Shown here: positions 44,142 to 52,741 of the stretch, in pieces
How the letters are laid out: each line of letters opens with the position of its first letter
Position numbering within the stretch: the stretch's first letter is position 1
Assembly: GCA_009926135.1 (NCBI GenBank)
Contig: RFPL01000005.1
Location: 62,001 to 126,000, forward strand
Length of the DNA stretch: 64,000 bases
Direction: 5' to 3'
From: Sphingomonadaceae bacterium
GTDB taxonomy: Bacteria > Pseudomonadota > Alphaproteobacteria > Sphingomonadales > Sphingomonadaceae
Notes under the pieces: model-generated
The model's database searches: none
Seen by the model: only the letters and a program-made list of their open reading frames with translations
Told to the model about the DNA's origin: nothing
Position numbers and translations under genes: made by a program

Positions 44142-44675
44142 TCAGCCGAGCTTGCGGATCGGGTCGCTGCCATCCCAGGTGGCGGCGGCCTGCTTCATCA
44201 TGGCGAACAGTTCGGCTGTGCCGGGCTGCGGCTGAAGGATTTCGACCACGCTGCCCGGCCCGCCGCCGGGATCGGCGTAGATCACGCCGCCGCTATCCCC
44301 AACCTTGCCTTCGACCAGGATCTTCGCCCCATGTTCCGCGCAGGCGGCATAGCCATCGGCGATATCGTCAAGCAGCAGGCAGGTGTGGTGCAACCGGTCG
44401 CGCACGGCATAGGGGCCATTGTAGATCGACGGCGCATCATTTTCCGGCCGGATCAGTTCGATCTGGGTATCGCCCCAATAGGACAGCGCCAGGGTAAAGA
44501 CCGCATCGGTCGGCTGCCCCATATAGCGCATGTCGGCCAAGGCGATGTTCTCCATGATGAAAAACGGACCGACGCCCATGGTCTTCGTCCAGTGTTCCAG
44601 CGCGGCATCGAAATCTTCCGGCAGCCAGGCCAGCTGCATCACGGGGCCAAGCCGGGCGAGTCCCTTGACGGCCAT
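44142..44675 (-). CDS. VOC-superfamily protein (2 of 2)
   Basis: A 177-residue VOC protein; the start at 44675 (MAVKGLARLGP) has AGGAGG 9 nt upstream. It shares GPFFI near the start of repeat 1 and terminal WDGSDPIRKLG with the protein at 21505. Candidate ligands are His in RDRLHHTCLLL and Glu in SVVEILQP. Epimerase or lyase chemistry on a CoA ester is possible. It is divergent from Rieske gene 3 over 104 bp. Confidence 0.85.
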   Translation of the reverse strand: MAVKGLARLGPVMQLAWLPEDFDAALEHWTKTMGVGPFFIMENIALADMRYMGQPTDAVFTLALSYWGDTQIELIRPENDAPSIYNGPYAVRDRLHHTCLLLDDIADGYAACAEHGAKILVEGKVGDSGGVIYADPGGGPGSVVEILQPQPGTAELFAMMKQAAATWDGSDPIRKLG

Positions 44676-44779
44676 AAACGGGTTCCTCCTCACAGTTACG
44701 CTAGGATGCGATGGCCCAAACTTGTGGCAATTTGGGGCCTCAGAATACTGCACAAATGGACAGTGAGGTTGGGTGTCCG

Positions 44780-46198
44780 ATGAACGAATTGACCAAGATC
44801 GACCGCGAAGACCGGTGCCCCGGCATGACCTATACGGAGATGCTGGAAGGTGACACCCGTCGGGTGCCGGACTACCTGTTCGAGGAATCGAACATCGACA
44901 TGCCGGACGATCCGATTGCGATCGAACCCTATATCAGCGAAGATTTCGCGCGGCTTGAGCGCGAGCGGATGTGGCCCAACGTCTGGCTGTTCGCCGCGCG
45001 CGAGGACGAGATGCCGGATCCGGGTGATACTGTGGTCTTCGAAATCAACGAGAAGTCGTTCCTGCTCGTCCGCCAGCAGAACGGCAGCGTCCGCGGCTTC
45101 TACAACGTCTGCCTCCATCGCGGCCGCAAGCTGATGACCAAATCGGGCCGCGCCACCCAGCTGCGCTGCGCCTTCCACGGCTTTACCTGGAACAATGACG
45201 GGTCGCTCAAGGAAATCCCCTGCGCCTGGGACTTCAAGCACCTTGAAAACAAGGAAATGGGCCTGCCCGAAGTGCGGGTCAACGTGTGGCAGGGCTTCGT
45301 GATGATCACGGAGAACAAGACCATTCCCGATTTCAAGGAATGGCTGGGCCCGGCGGCCGATCATTATGACGCCTACGATTTCCAGAACCGCTACACCGGC
45401 ATGTGGGTGGCGCGAAAGGTGCCGGCCAACTGGAAGGCCACGGCCGAGGCCTTCATGGAAGCCTGGCACTCGATCACGACGCATCCGCAGCTGCTGCCCT
45501 TCCTGGGCGATGCGAATACCCGTTACGACCTGATCGGCGATAATTTCAATCGCGCGATTACCCCGTCGGGCGTGCTCAGCCCGCACATGGCCGGCAAGAG
45601 CCAGCAGTACGTGCTCGACAAGATGGCGGAGTTTTCTGGCGGCAGCGATGCCAGCACCAACCGCCGCTTCAGCGCCAGCTCTGGCGCGGCCGAACTGGAC
45701 GAGAACGATCCGCTGCAGGCCCGCAAGCTGCTGGCCGAAGCCAGCCGCCAGGGCTTCCAGGCGCAATACGGCTATGACTATTCGGACAAGTCCGACTCCG
45801 AAATCCTGGACAATTTCACCTACAACATCTTCCCCAACTTCTCGCCGTGGATCGGCTACCTGCCGACCCTGGTCTACCGCTGGCTACCGGGTGACACGCC
45901 GGACTGGTGCACCATGGAAATCCGCCTGCTGTTCCCCACGCCCAAGGGCCAGGAGCGGCCGCGCTCGGTCGAAAAGACCGTCATTCCAGAGGACCAGCCC
46001 TTCGCCTGGGCCAAGGACAAGATGGGCGAGGCGCTGGCCGGAGTGTTCGATCAGGACCTGGCCAATCTGCCCCACGTCCAGACCGGGATGAAGGCTTCGG
46101 CCAACGGCATCATGGAACTGGGCCATTATCAGGACAGCCGGGTGCGCCACTTCCAGACCACGCTGATGAAATACATCAACGGGGAGCTCCCGGGCTAG
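44780..46198 (+). CDS. Rieske non-heme iron oxygenase, alpha subunit (3 of 4)
   Basis: A 472-residue oxygenase, the longest of the four. Rieske ligands: CLHRGRKL and CAFHGFTW. Iron site: EAFMEAWHSITTH. The ATG at 44780 (MNELTKIDREDR) is the best start, though its ribosome-binding site is weak and in-frame Mets exist at 44711 and 44756. It is followed 18 nt later by an NmrA-like gene and divergent from a VOC gene. There is no beta subunit, ferredoxin or reductase. Confidence 0.92.
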   Translation: MNELTKIDREDRCPGMTYTEMLEGDTRRVPDYLFEESNIDMPDDPIAIEPYISEDFARLERERMWPNVWLFAAREDEMPDPGDTVVFEINEKSFLLVRQQNGSVRGFYNVCLHRGRKLMTKSGRATQLRCAFHGFTWNNDGSLKEIPCAWDFKHLENKEMGLPEVRVNVWQGFVMITENKTIPDFKEWLGPAADHYDAYDFQNRYTGMWVARKVPANWKATAEAFMEAWHSITTHPQLLPFLGDANTRYDLIGDNFNRAITPSGVLSPHMAGKSQQYVLDKMAEFSGGSDASTNRRFSASSGAAELDENDPLQARKLLAEASRQGFQAQYGYDYSDKSDSEILDNFTYNIFPNFSPWIGYLPTLVYRWLPGDTPDWCTMEIRLLFPTPKGQERPRSVEKTVIPEDQPFAWAKDKMGEALAGVFDQDLANLPHVQTGMKASANGIMELGHYQDSRVRHFQTTLMKYINGELPG

Positions 46199-46216
46199 GT
46201 CGGGGCGGTACGCGTT

Positions 46217-47134
46217 ATGCCGATTCACAAGGTCATCGTGCTTGGCGCCTCTGGCGACCAGGGCATCCCGCTGGTCAACACGCTGCAGCGGCGCGGCTTT
46301 GCCGTTACCGCGGGGGCGCGGCGGGCCGATGCCATGGCGGGCACGCCCTTCCCCGACCTCAGGACAGTGCACGCCGATATCGCCGACAGCGCCAGCCTGG
46401 CCGCCGCCTTTGCCGGGCAGGATGCGCTGGTGATGCACCTGCCGTTCGAATTTGACCGCGCAAAAGCTGCTGCGATGGGGGCGAGCATTGCCGCCGGCGC
46501 GCGCGGCTCGGGCCTGCAGAAGATCGTGTTCAACACCAGCTGCTTCGTGGCCGATCACGATCTTGATTTGACAGCCCACGATGGCCGCCGCGACATCGAG
46601 CGGGCGCTGGCTGAAACCGGCATCCCCTGCGTGTTCATCGAACCGACCGTGTTCATGGACAACATCATCCGGGTCTGGTCCAAGCCTTCGATCGTCAACC
46701 GCGGGATCTTTGCCTATCCGGCCGCGCCGGAGTTGAAGATCAGCTGGATCGCGCTGTCGGACGTGGCGGAGTACATGACAGCGGCGCTGGAAACCAACCG
46801 GGCCGACGGGCAACATGTGCCCGTTGGCGGTCCCGAAGCCCTGACCGGCAGCGAGGTTGCCGAACGCCTCTCAGCCGGTGTAGGCCGCCGGGTCGAATTC
46901 CGCAGCCTGGCACCGGACGACTTTGCCGCCAACATGAGCGAACTGGTCACCGGCTCGCGCGAGCTGGTGCCCGGCACGCCCTATGCCGGCATGGCCAAGT
47001 TCTACAGCTTCTACAACAACCAGCCGGAAAGCCCGCTGGTGGTCGATCCGCGCGAAACCGCCCGGCTGCTGGATGTCGAGCCGCTGCGGCTCAGCGTCTG
47101 GCTGAAGCAGTGGGACTGGAGCAAACCGACCTGA
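46217..47134 (+). CDS. NmrA-like NAD(P)-binding protein (2 of 2)
   Basis: A 305-residue atypical SDR. N-terminal Rossmann VLGASGDQGIPLVNTLQ; FMDNIIRVWSKPSIV, WIALSDVAEYMTAALE and AKFYSFYNNQPESPLVVD match the landmarks of the copy at 16221 in order and spacing. It directly follows Rieske gene 3. That two Rieske alpha subunits each sit beside one of these proteins suggests that it acts on the product of the oxygenase (for example reducing or dehydrating it), or that it is a redox sensor. Confidence 0.87.
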   Translation: MPIHKVIVLGASGDQGIPLVNTLQRRGFAVTAGARRADAMAGTPFPDLRTVHADIADSASLAAAFAGQDALVMHLPFEFDRAKAAAMGASIAAGARGSGLQKIVFNTSCFVADHDLDLTAHDGRRDIERALAETGIPCVFIEPTVFMDNIIRVWSKPSIVNRGIFAYPAAPELKISWIALSDVAEYMTAALETNRADGQHVPVGGPEALTGSEVAERLSAGVGRRVEFRSLAPDDFAANMSELVTGSRELVPGTPYAGMAKFYSFYNNQPESPLVVDPRETARLLDVEPLRLSVWLKQWDWSKPT

Positions 47135-47138
47135 GCGA

Positions 47139-47528
47139 TCAGGCTTCGGCGGCAACCTCAGCCGCGTCGAAATAATGGATGCGCAGTTCCTGCAGGATCC
47201 CATCCTTGAAGCGGCCCGCTTCGTTGACCGTCTGGCTGAAGGTGCGCCCGGTGCGCTTTGAGGTCATGGTCAGGGTCAGCACGACCACGCCCCACTCCTC
47301 GCCGCCGACGATCTCGTGAATGTCGACCTTGGCGGTCTCCCAGGTGCCGTACATCGCGGTGGCGACGCGTTGCAGGGCATCCTGGCCGCGCCATTCGCCG
47401 CCATAGGGCAACCCTGGTGCCTCATGGACCACGAAGTCCGGCGCGCAGAGCGCGGCGACGCCGTCCCAGTCGCGCAGACCGGCAAGGCGGTAGACCTCGG
47501 CCAGCATCTTACCCGCAGGGCCGGTCAT
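47139..47528 (-). CDS. NTF2/SnoaL-like domain protein (5 of 5)
   Basis: A 129-residue NTF2-fold protein: MLAEVYRLAGLRDWDGVAALCAPDFVVHEAPGLPYGGEWRG and a C-terminal FKDGILQELRIHYFD are of the SnoaL-like polyketide-cyclase group. It overlaps the lipoyl-domain gene upstream by 4 bp (47525-47528), so it is co-translated with E1 alpha, E1 beta and the lipoyl protein. Its role next to a 2-oxoacid dehydrogenase-type system is unknown. Confidence 0.8.
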   Translation of the reverse strand: MTGPAGKMLAEVYRLAGLRDWDGVAALCAPDFVVHEAPGLPYGGEWRGQDALQRVATAMYGTWETAKVDIHEIVGGEEWGVVVLTLTMTSKRTGRTFSQTVNEAGRFKDGILQELRIHYFDAAEVAAEA

Positions 47529-47767
47529 TCGCCCGTGCCTTCGATTGTCCCGATCAGATCGCCGACCTGGTAGACCGCGCCTTCCTCCCCGGCGGGGTGG
47601 ATAATGCCGGAAGCCTGGGCCTCGATCTCGGCGGTCGTCTTGTCGGTTTCGACGGTGTAGATCACTTCGCCTTCGGTCACGCTATCGCCATCGCCGAACA
47701 TCCATTCGACCAAGGTCATTTCCGTGGCGCTCATGCCCAGCTTGGGAATGCGAATTTCGGTTGCCAT
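47525..47767 (-). CDS. Stand-alone lipoyl-domain protein
   Basis: An 80-residue protein that is essentially one biotinyl/lipoyl domain: IPKLGMSATEMTLVEWM, the lipoylation site ETDKTT (target Lys), and GIIHPAGEEGAVYQVGDLI. It has no subunit-binding domain and no acyltransferase. It starts at 47767, overlapping the E1 beta stop by 1 nt. It should act as a swinging arm for the adjacent E1 alpha/beta, but the catalytic E2 core is absent here; the E2 at 57725 might supply it. An upstream in-frame reading into E1 beta is spurious. Confidence 0.9.
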   Translation of the reverse strand: MATEIRIPKLGMSATEMTLVEWMFGDGDSVTEGEVIYTVETDKTTAEIEAQASGIIHPAGEEGAVYQVGDLIGTIEGTGE

Positions 47768-48753
47768 CAGCCCTTCCCCAGTGCGGCCTTGATCTGGCCG
47801 ATGATCTGTCCCTTGTTCGGAATCCAGGCCTGTTCCAGCACGGTCGCGAAGGGCACGGGCGAGAAGGTGCCGCCAATCCGCCGGACCGGGCCCTTCAGGC
47901 TGTCCCAGCACTTTTCCTGGATATTGGCGGCCAGTTCCGCACCCGTTCCGAAGGGACGGACCGCTTCGTGCAGAGTAATCGCCAGCCCAGTCTTGCGGAC
48001 CGAGGCCAGCACGGTCGCCTCGTCATATGGGGCGATGGTGCGCAGGTCGATCACTTCGACCGAGATGCCTTCCTTGGCCAGCTCGTCCGCCACGGCCAAT
48101 GCATCGATCACGGTGCGGCCATAGGTAATCAGCGAGATGTCGCTGCCCACGCGCGCCACGGCGGCCTTGCCTAGCGGCACGCGGTAACCCGGGCCCGGGT
48201 CCTCGGCTTTCAGGCCGTAGCACAGGATGTTCTCGATGAAGATCACCGGATCGTTGCAGTCGATCGCGGCGCGCATCAGCCCGCGCGCGTCGGCAGCGTT
48301 CGATGGGGTCACCACGTGAATGCCGGCAACATGGGCGAACCAAGCCTCAAGCATGTCCGAATGCTGGCCGCCAAAGCCGACGCCGACGCCAGTCGTGGTG
48401 CGGATCACCAGCGGGACATTGGTCTGCCCGCCCGACATGAAGCGCAGCTTGGCCGCGTGGTTGACGATCTGGTCCATGCAGACGCCGACGAAGTTCATCA
48501 GCATGATCTCGGCAATCGGCCGCTGCCCGGCCAGTGCCGCGCCAACCGCTGCGCCGACAATCGCCGTTTCCGAAATCGGCGTCGCGCGAACGCGGTGCGC
48601 GCCGTACTTTTCGGTCAGGCCAGAGGTGATCTTGAACACCCCGCCGCCCTGCTTGGCGGATACGTCTTCACCCAGGCAGAATACGCCCGCGTCTTCGGCC
48701 ATGGCTTCGTCGATGGCCTTGTTGAGGGCCTGCGCCAGAGTAATCTCGGCCAT
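47767..48753 (-). CDS. 2-oxoacid/acetoin dehydrogenase-type E1 beta subunit (1 of 2)
   Basis: A 328-residue transketolase-like subunit: ALNKAIDEAMAEDAGVFCLGEDVS, AAVGAALAGQRPIAEIMLMNF, VTPSNAADARGLMRAAI and the C-terminal swivelling domain (VEVIDLRTIAPYDEATVLASV). With E1 alpha it forms the TPP-dependent decarboxylating or alpha-hydroxyketone-cleaving component. 1-nt overlaps join it to E1 alpha upstream and the lipoyl protein downstream. Confidence 0.93.
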   Translation of the reverse strand: MAEITLAQALNKAIDEAMAEDAGVFCLGEDVSAKQGGGVFKITSGLTEKYGAHRVRATPISETAIVGAAVGAALAGQRPIAEIMLMNFVGVCMDQIVNHAAKLRFMSGGQTNVPLVIRTTTGVGVGFGGQHSDMLEAWFAHVAGIHVVTPSNAADARGLMRAAIDCNDPVIFIENILCYGLKAEDPGPGYRVPLGKAAVARVGSDISLITYGRTVIDALAVADELAKEGISVEVIDLRTIAPYDEATVLASVRKTGLAITLHEAVRPFGTGAELAANIQEKCWDSLKGPVRRIGGTFSPVPFATVLEQAWIPNKGQIIGQIKAALGKG

Positions 48754-49733
48754 CAGTGTGCCTCCACCAGCGGGGTTTCGAACACATCGATCGCCAGTTC
48801 CTCCGGCCCCGGCAGTTCGGCAGCGAGCGCGGCAGCCACCGCTGCGTCGATTTCGGCATCGATATCGGCCACCACGGCGTCCAGTTCTTCTTCGCTGAAC
48901 TGGTGGTCCAGCATCACCGCGCGCAGCTTGGGCAAGGGATCCTCGCGCTGCATTTCAGCAAGGTGTTCCTTGGGCATGTAGGAGAAGTCGGCGCCGAAGA
49001 AGTGGCCCATCATGCGGTAGCACATCGCCTCGACCAGGGTCGGCCCCTCACCCGCACGAGCGCGGTCGACCGCTTCCTGCACGGCCGGGTAGACCTGGTT
49101 CACATCGTTGCCGTCCACCAGCACGCCGCGCATCCCGTAACCGGCGGCGCGCGATGAGATCGATTCGCTGCTGGTATGATCGGCAAAGGCGGTATGCTCG
49201 CCATAGCGGTTGTTCTGGCACAGGAAGACGACCGGCAGCTTGTAGAGCTGGGCCATGTTCATCGCTTCGTGGAAACCGCCGATATTGGCCGCCCCGTCGC
49301 CGAAGCTGACCAGGGTTACCTTGCCATCGCCATTGTTCTGGCTGGCCATGCCCAGGCCCGTTGCGATCGGCAGTCCCGATCCCACCACCCCGGTCGTCAC
49401 CATGATCCCCTTTTCGGGATAGGTGATGTGCATGGTCCCGCCCTTGCCCTTGCAGGTGCCGGTCACCTTGCCGAGGCATTCCGCCCACCACAGCTCGGGC
49501 GGGATGCCCTTGGCGGTCTGTTCGCCCTGTCCGCGATAGGTGCAGACCACGTAATCGTCGTCGGTCAGCGCCGCCATGGCTGCGGCCGAGACCAGTTCCT
49601 GGCCCCGGACGCAGTAATACATCACCGCAACCTTGCCCTGCATCAGCAGTGACCGGAACTTCTCGTCGGTCCGGTTCACCTTCATGGTGCGGGTATAGAT
49701 ATCGAGCAGCTTGGCGCGGTCGATCTTGCTCAT
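48753..49733 (-). CDS. 2-oxoacid/acetoin dehydrogenase-type E1 alpha subunit (1 of 2)
   Basis: A 326-residue TPP-binding subunit. The TPP/Mg motif starts GDGAANIGGFHEAMNMA and ends in CQNN; GKGGTMHI is the usual early block. It sits 19 nt after the SDR gene at 49753 (same strand) and overlaps E1 beta by 1 nt. Acetoin, branched-chain or other 2-oxoacid specificity is not readable by eye. Confidence 0.93.
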   Translation of the reverse strand: MSKIDRAKLLDIYTRTMKVNRTDEKFRSLLMQGKVAVMYYCVRGQELVSAAAMAALTDDDYVVCTYRGQGEQTAKGIPPELWWAECLGKVTGTCKGKGGTMHITYPEKGIMVTTGVVGSGLPIATGLGMASQNNGDGKVTLVSFGDGAANIGGFHEAMNMAQLYKLPVVFLCQNNRYGEHTAFADHTSSESISSRAAGYGMRGVLVDGNDVNQVYPAVQEAVDRARAGEGPTLVEAMCYRMMGHFFGADFSYMPKEHLAEMQREDPLPKLRAVMLDHQFSEEELDAVVADIDAEIDAAVAAALAAELPGPEELAIDVFETPLVEAH

Positions 49734-49752
49734 GGCAGGGCTGGCCTTTGGT

Positions 49753-50517
49753 TCAGAACTGGACGCGCTGGGTGAAGCCGCCGTCGACCACCACGTTGGC
49801 CCCGGTCATATAGGGGCAGGCCGGGCTGGCGACGAAGACGATCGCGTTCGCAACTTCCTGCGGATTGCCAAAGCGGCCGGTCGGCATCTTGGCCAGGGTC
49901 GCGTCGTAGAGCGCGGGGACGTGCTGCTTGATCACTTCCCAATTGCCGCCCTCGTAATAGATCGCGCCGGGCGAGACGGTGTTCACGCGGATGCCCTTGG
50001 CGGCCAGCGCCTGGCTGAGCTGCGAGCCATGCGTGATCAGCGCGGCCTTCAGCGCGTTGAACGCCTGCGGAGCCACGAAGGTTTCCAGCGCCGCGGTGGA
50101 CGAGAGAAACACGATCGAGCCGCAGTCCGACTTTTCCAGGTAAGGCGTCAGCACCTCGACGCCATTGACCGCGCCCATGATGTCCATGTCGAGGCCCTGC
50201 TGCCAGTCACCCGTGCCGCCGGTGCCCGAAGAGCTAGCGGTGTGAATGAAGATGTCGCAGCCGCCCAGTGCCTCGGCCGCCTTGGTCAGCCAGGCCTTGT
50301 AGGCATCGCCGCCAGCCGCCATGTCGAACACTTCGGCAAAGACCTTGCCCGGCCCGGCGGCTTCGATCGCGGCCTTGGCGGCCTCGATCTTGTCGGCCTT
50401 GCGGCTGAAGAAGGCGACGTCGGCGCCCTCCGCTGCGAACAGCTTGAGCGAAGCCAGGCCCAGCCCGTGCGCCCCGCCGTTCATGATCACTTTCTTGCCA
50501 GCCAGACCCAGGTCCAT
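49753..50517 (-). CDS. SDR-family protein with Tyr-to-Phe change in YxxxK (4 of 6)
   Basis: A 254-residue SDR. Cofactor loop NGGAHGLGLA, catalytic-type Ser140 (FLSST), then Phe153-Asn-Ala-Leu-Lys157 where Tyr-x3-Lys is expected (S-x12-F-x3-K). The C-terminus has VVVDGGF. Without the Tyr general acid/base, ordinary dehydrogenase activity would be crippled, unless another residue replaces it or it does a different reaction. It is the first gene of the E1 alpha/beta operon, divergent from SDR 5 at 50657. Confidence 0.9.
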   Translation of the reverse strand: MDLGLAGKKVIMNGGAHGLGLASLKLFAAEGADVAFFSRKADKIEAAKAAIEAAGPGKVFAEVFDMAAGGDAYKAWLTKAAEALGGCDIFIHTASSSGTGGTGDWQQGLDMDIMGAVNGVEVLTPYLEKSDCGSIVFLSSTAALETFVAPQAFNALKAALITHGSQLSQALAAKGIRVNTVSPGAIYYEGGNWEVIKQHVPALYDATLAKMPTGRFGNPQEVANAIVFVASPACPYMTGANVVVDGGFTQRVQF

Positions 50518-50552
50518 AAGTCGCTCCTCTTGCCGAGATTAATTGTGGTGCC

Positions 50553-50626
50553 GGGTCTAGGCTGCGGCGGTCCCGCCGTTAATCCGCAAAAATGGGAGCG
50601 GCGCCGCGAACCATGCCCGGCTAGCA
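50553..50626. promoter_or_regulatory. Symmetric divergent promoter region with central CAAAAATG
   Basis: CAAAAATG (50587-50594) lies about 34 nt from GGGTCTA (50553-50559, TAGACCC for the minus-strand SDR) and about 34 nt from TAGCA (50622-50626, plus-strand SDR). This is the same layout as 28995-29072. I infer a shared regulator site between two promoters. Confidence 0.4.
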
Positions 50627-50656
50627 AGTCCCGGCATAATCACAGGAGCGGGCCGA

Positions 50657-51412
50657 ATGGGTAACCTTGCAGGCAAAGTGGCCATCGTGACCGGCGCGGC
50701 TTCGGGCATCGGCAGGGCCACCGCGGCGCGGCTGGCGGCTGATGGAGCCACGGTGATCGCCACCGATATCGCTGCTGCCCCCGACTATCCCGAAGGAATC
50801 ACATTCCGGCAGCAGGACGTGGCCGATGCCGCGCGCTGGGCCGAGGTGGTCGATTTCGCGGTTTCGCACCACGGCCGGCTCGATATCCTGGTCAACAACG
50901 CCGGGTATACGGTGCACAAGTCGATCGAGGATGTGACGCTGGCGGACTGGGATCGCGGCATTGGCGTCCTGCTGACCGGCGTGATGCTGGGCTGCCAGAC
51001 CGCAATCAAGGCGATGAAGGCCAATCCCGGCGGCTCGTCTGGCGCGATCGTCAACGTAGCCTCGACCACGGCCTATGCCGCCCTGCCCGGCGATGTCACC
51101 TATACCAGCGCGAAAAGCGGGGTGCGGATGCTGACCAAGTCGGTTGCGGTGCACTGTGCCCAGCAGGGCTACAACATCCGCTGCAACGCCATGGTCCCCG
51201 GCGCGACCGATACCGGCGTGTTCACGAAGATGGACGCGATCGACCCGCAGCTGCGTCACCTTGTCGCCAAGACCTCACCGCTTGGCCGGCTGGCTGACCC
51301 GGCCGAGATTGCCGCCGCCATCGCCTTTCTGGTCGCGGACGGCTGCGGCTTCATGACCGGGGCGGAACTGCTGGTCGATGGCGGCGCGCTGGCCGTCCAT
51401 CCCGGTTTCTGA
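50657..51412 (+). CDS. SDR-family oxidoreductase (5 of 6)
   Basis: A 251-residue classical SDR. Cofactor motif TGAASGIGRATAA, NNAGY, active-site NVASTTAYAALPGDVTYTSAK, and C-terminal LLVDGG. CACAGGAG lies upstream. It would oxidise a hydroxyl in the pathway. It is convergent with the MFS gene at 51422 and divergent from SDR 4. Confidence 0.94.
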   Translation: MGNLAGKVAIVTGAASGIGRATAARLAADGATVIATDIAAAPDYPEGITFRQQDVADAARWAEVVDFAVSHHGRLDILVNNAGYTVHKSIEDVTLADWDRGIGVLLTGVMLGCQTAIKAMKANPGGSSGAIVNVASTTAYAALPGDVTYTSAKSGVRMLTKSVAVHCAQQGYNIRCNAMVPGATDTGVFTKMDAIDPQLRHLVAKTSPLGRLADPAEIAAAIAFLVADGCGFMTGAELLVDGGALAVHPGF

Positions 51413-51421
51413 CGCGGGCTG

Positions 51422-52741
51422 CTAGGCCCGGCCCATCCGCTCCAGATAGCCGCTGCGGCGCATCTGCGCGGCGGTCCAGATGAAGATCGCCAGCGCAACC
51501 AGCCCCGCCCCAAAGCTGACTGTGAACATCGCCGCACCCAGCCCGCGCACACCCATTGTCGGCTGGAAGCTGTCGCTCAGCCAGCCGATCAGGCCGAGGC
51601 CCGCCGCCTGCCCGATCAGGTTGTTGAAGAACATCGCGAAGGCCACGGCAAAGCCGCGCTGCGATGGTTCGACTGCGGCCTGGATCCCCGACATGATCGG
51701 GGCCTGGCTGGATACGAAGATGCCATAGGCGATCGAGAACAGCACCAGGAACGGCCACAGCGTCTGCGCCTGCAGGCTGAACCACAGCGGCAAGGCGCAG
51801 GCCAGGCTGGCCAGGCCCGGATACCAGGCGCGCCAGCGTTCATCCCGCCGGGTCAGGGCATCGGTGATGAACCCACCCAGGATTGGCCCCGGAAGTCCGC
51901 TGATCATGAAGGCCAGGCCAAGGTAGATGGCCACATCGCTGACCGAGACCGAAAACTGCCGGATCATGATCGGTGCCATCCAGAAGGCCATGCCATAGCC
52001 AATCATGATCTGGACCGCGTAGCCCATGACGATGCCCAGGTAGACGCGGTTCGCCAGCAAGGTGGAGAGCGTTTCGCGCACCGAGGTCTGTTCGATCCGC
52101 GATCCCGCCGGGGCAAAGCGCCCGCGCTGCGGCTCGCGCACCGTCAGGTAAAGCAACCCGCCGATCACCATGCCCGGCAGGCCCATCAGCACGAAGGCCC
52201 AGCGCCAGCCGAACGCTTCGGCCAGCAGCCCGCCGGCCATCAGGCCCGTCACCGTGCCCATGGCCGAGCCGACGGTGAGGAAACCCATCGCCCGCGCCAG
52301 CTCGTCGCGCCGGAAATAGTCGGCAATCATGGATTGGGATGCTGGGCCGCTGCACCCCTCACCCACGCCAACGCCGGTGCGGGCCAGGAACAGCGACCAG
52401 AACCCCATGGCGGCACCGCACAGCGCCGTCATCAGCGACCAGAAGGTGATCGCCGCGGCCACGATGTTCTTGCGTACCGACCGGTCCGCCAGCCGCGCCG
52501 CCGGGAAACCGGCGAACATATAGGTCACCGTGAAGGCCGCGCCGCCCAGCAGCCCGAGCTGGGTGTCGGTGAGCTTGAATTCAGCCTTGATCGGCTCGAT
52601 CAGGATCGAGAAGACCAGCCGGTCAGCCACGCTGAACAGCAGGGTCAGGATCAGCAGGCCCAGCACGTACCACCGGTACCAGGGCGCCGCAGTCTCCTCC
52701 GGCGCGCTGCCCTCAGCGCGAGGGGCGGGCAAAGAGGCCAT
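51422..52741 (-). CDS. MFS transporter (Spinster-like)
   Basis: A 439-residue, 12-helix major-facilitator permease. The N-terminus WYVLGLLILTLLFSVADRLVFSILIEPI, GGAAFTVTYMFAGFPAARLADR and ARTGVGVGEGCSGPASQSMIADYF (the family motif) are seen in spinster-like carriers of aromatic and terpenoid catabolic clusters. It would carry the substrate or an intermediate across the inner membrane. Its start overlaps the upstream SDR stop by 29 bp, so it is in one operon with SDR 6. Confidence 0.92.
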   Translation of the reverse strand: MASLPAPRAEGSAPEETAAPWYRWYVLGLLILTLLFSVADRLVFSILIEPIKAEFKLTDTQLGLLGGAAFTVTYMFAGFPAARLADRSVRKNIVAAAITFWSLMTALCGAAMGFWSLFLARTGVGVGEGCSGPASQSMIADYFRRDELARAMGFLTVGSAMGTVTGLMAGGLLAEAFGWRWAFVLMGLPGMVIGGLLYLTVREPQRGRFAPAGSRIEQTSVRETLSTLLANRVYLGIVMGYAVQIMIGYGMAFWMAPIMIRQFSVSVSDVAIYLGLAFMISGLPGPILGGFITDALTRRDERWRAWYPGLASLACALPLWFSLQAQTLWPFLVLFSIAYGIFVSSQAPIMSGIQAAVEPSQRGFAVAFAMFFNNLIGQAAGLGLIGWLSDSFQPTMGVRGLGAAMFTVSFGAGLVALAIFIWTAAQMRRSGYLERMGRA

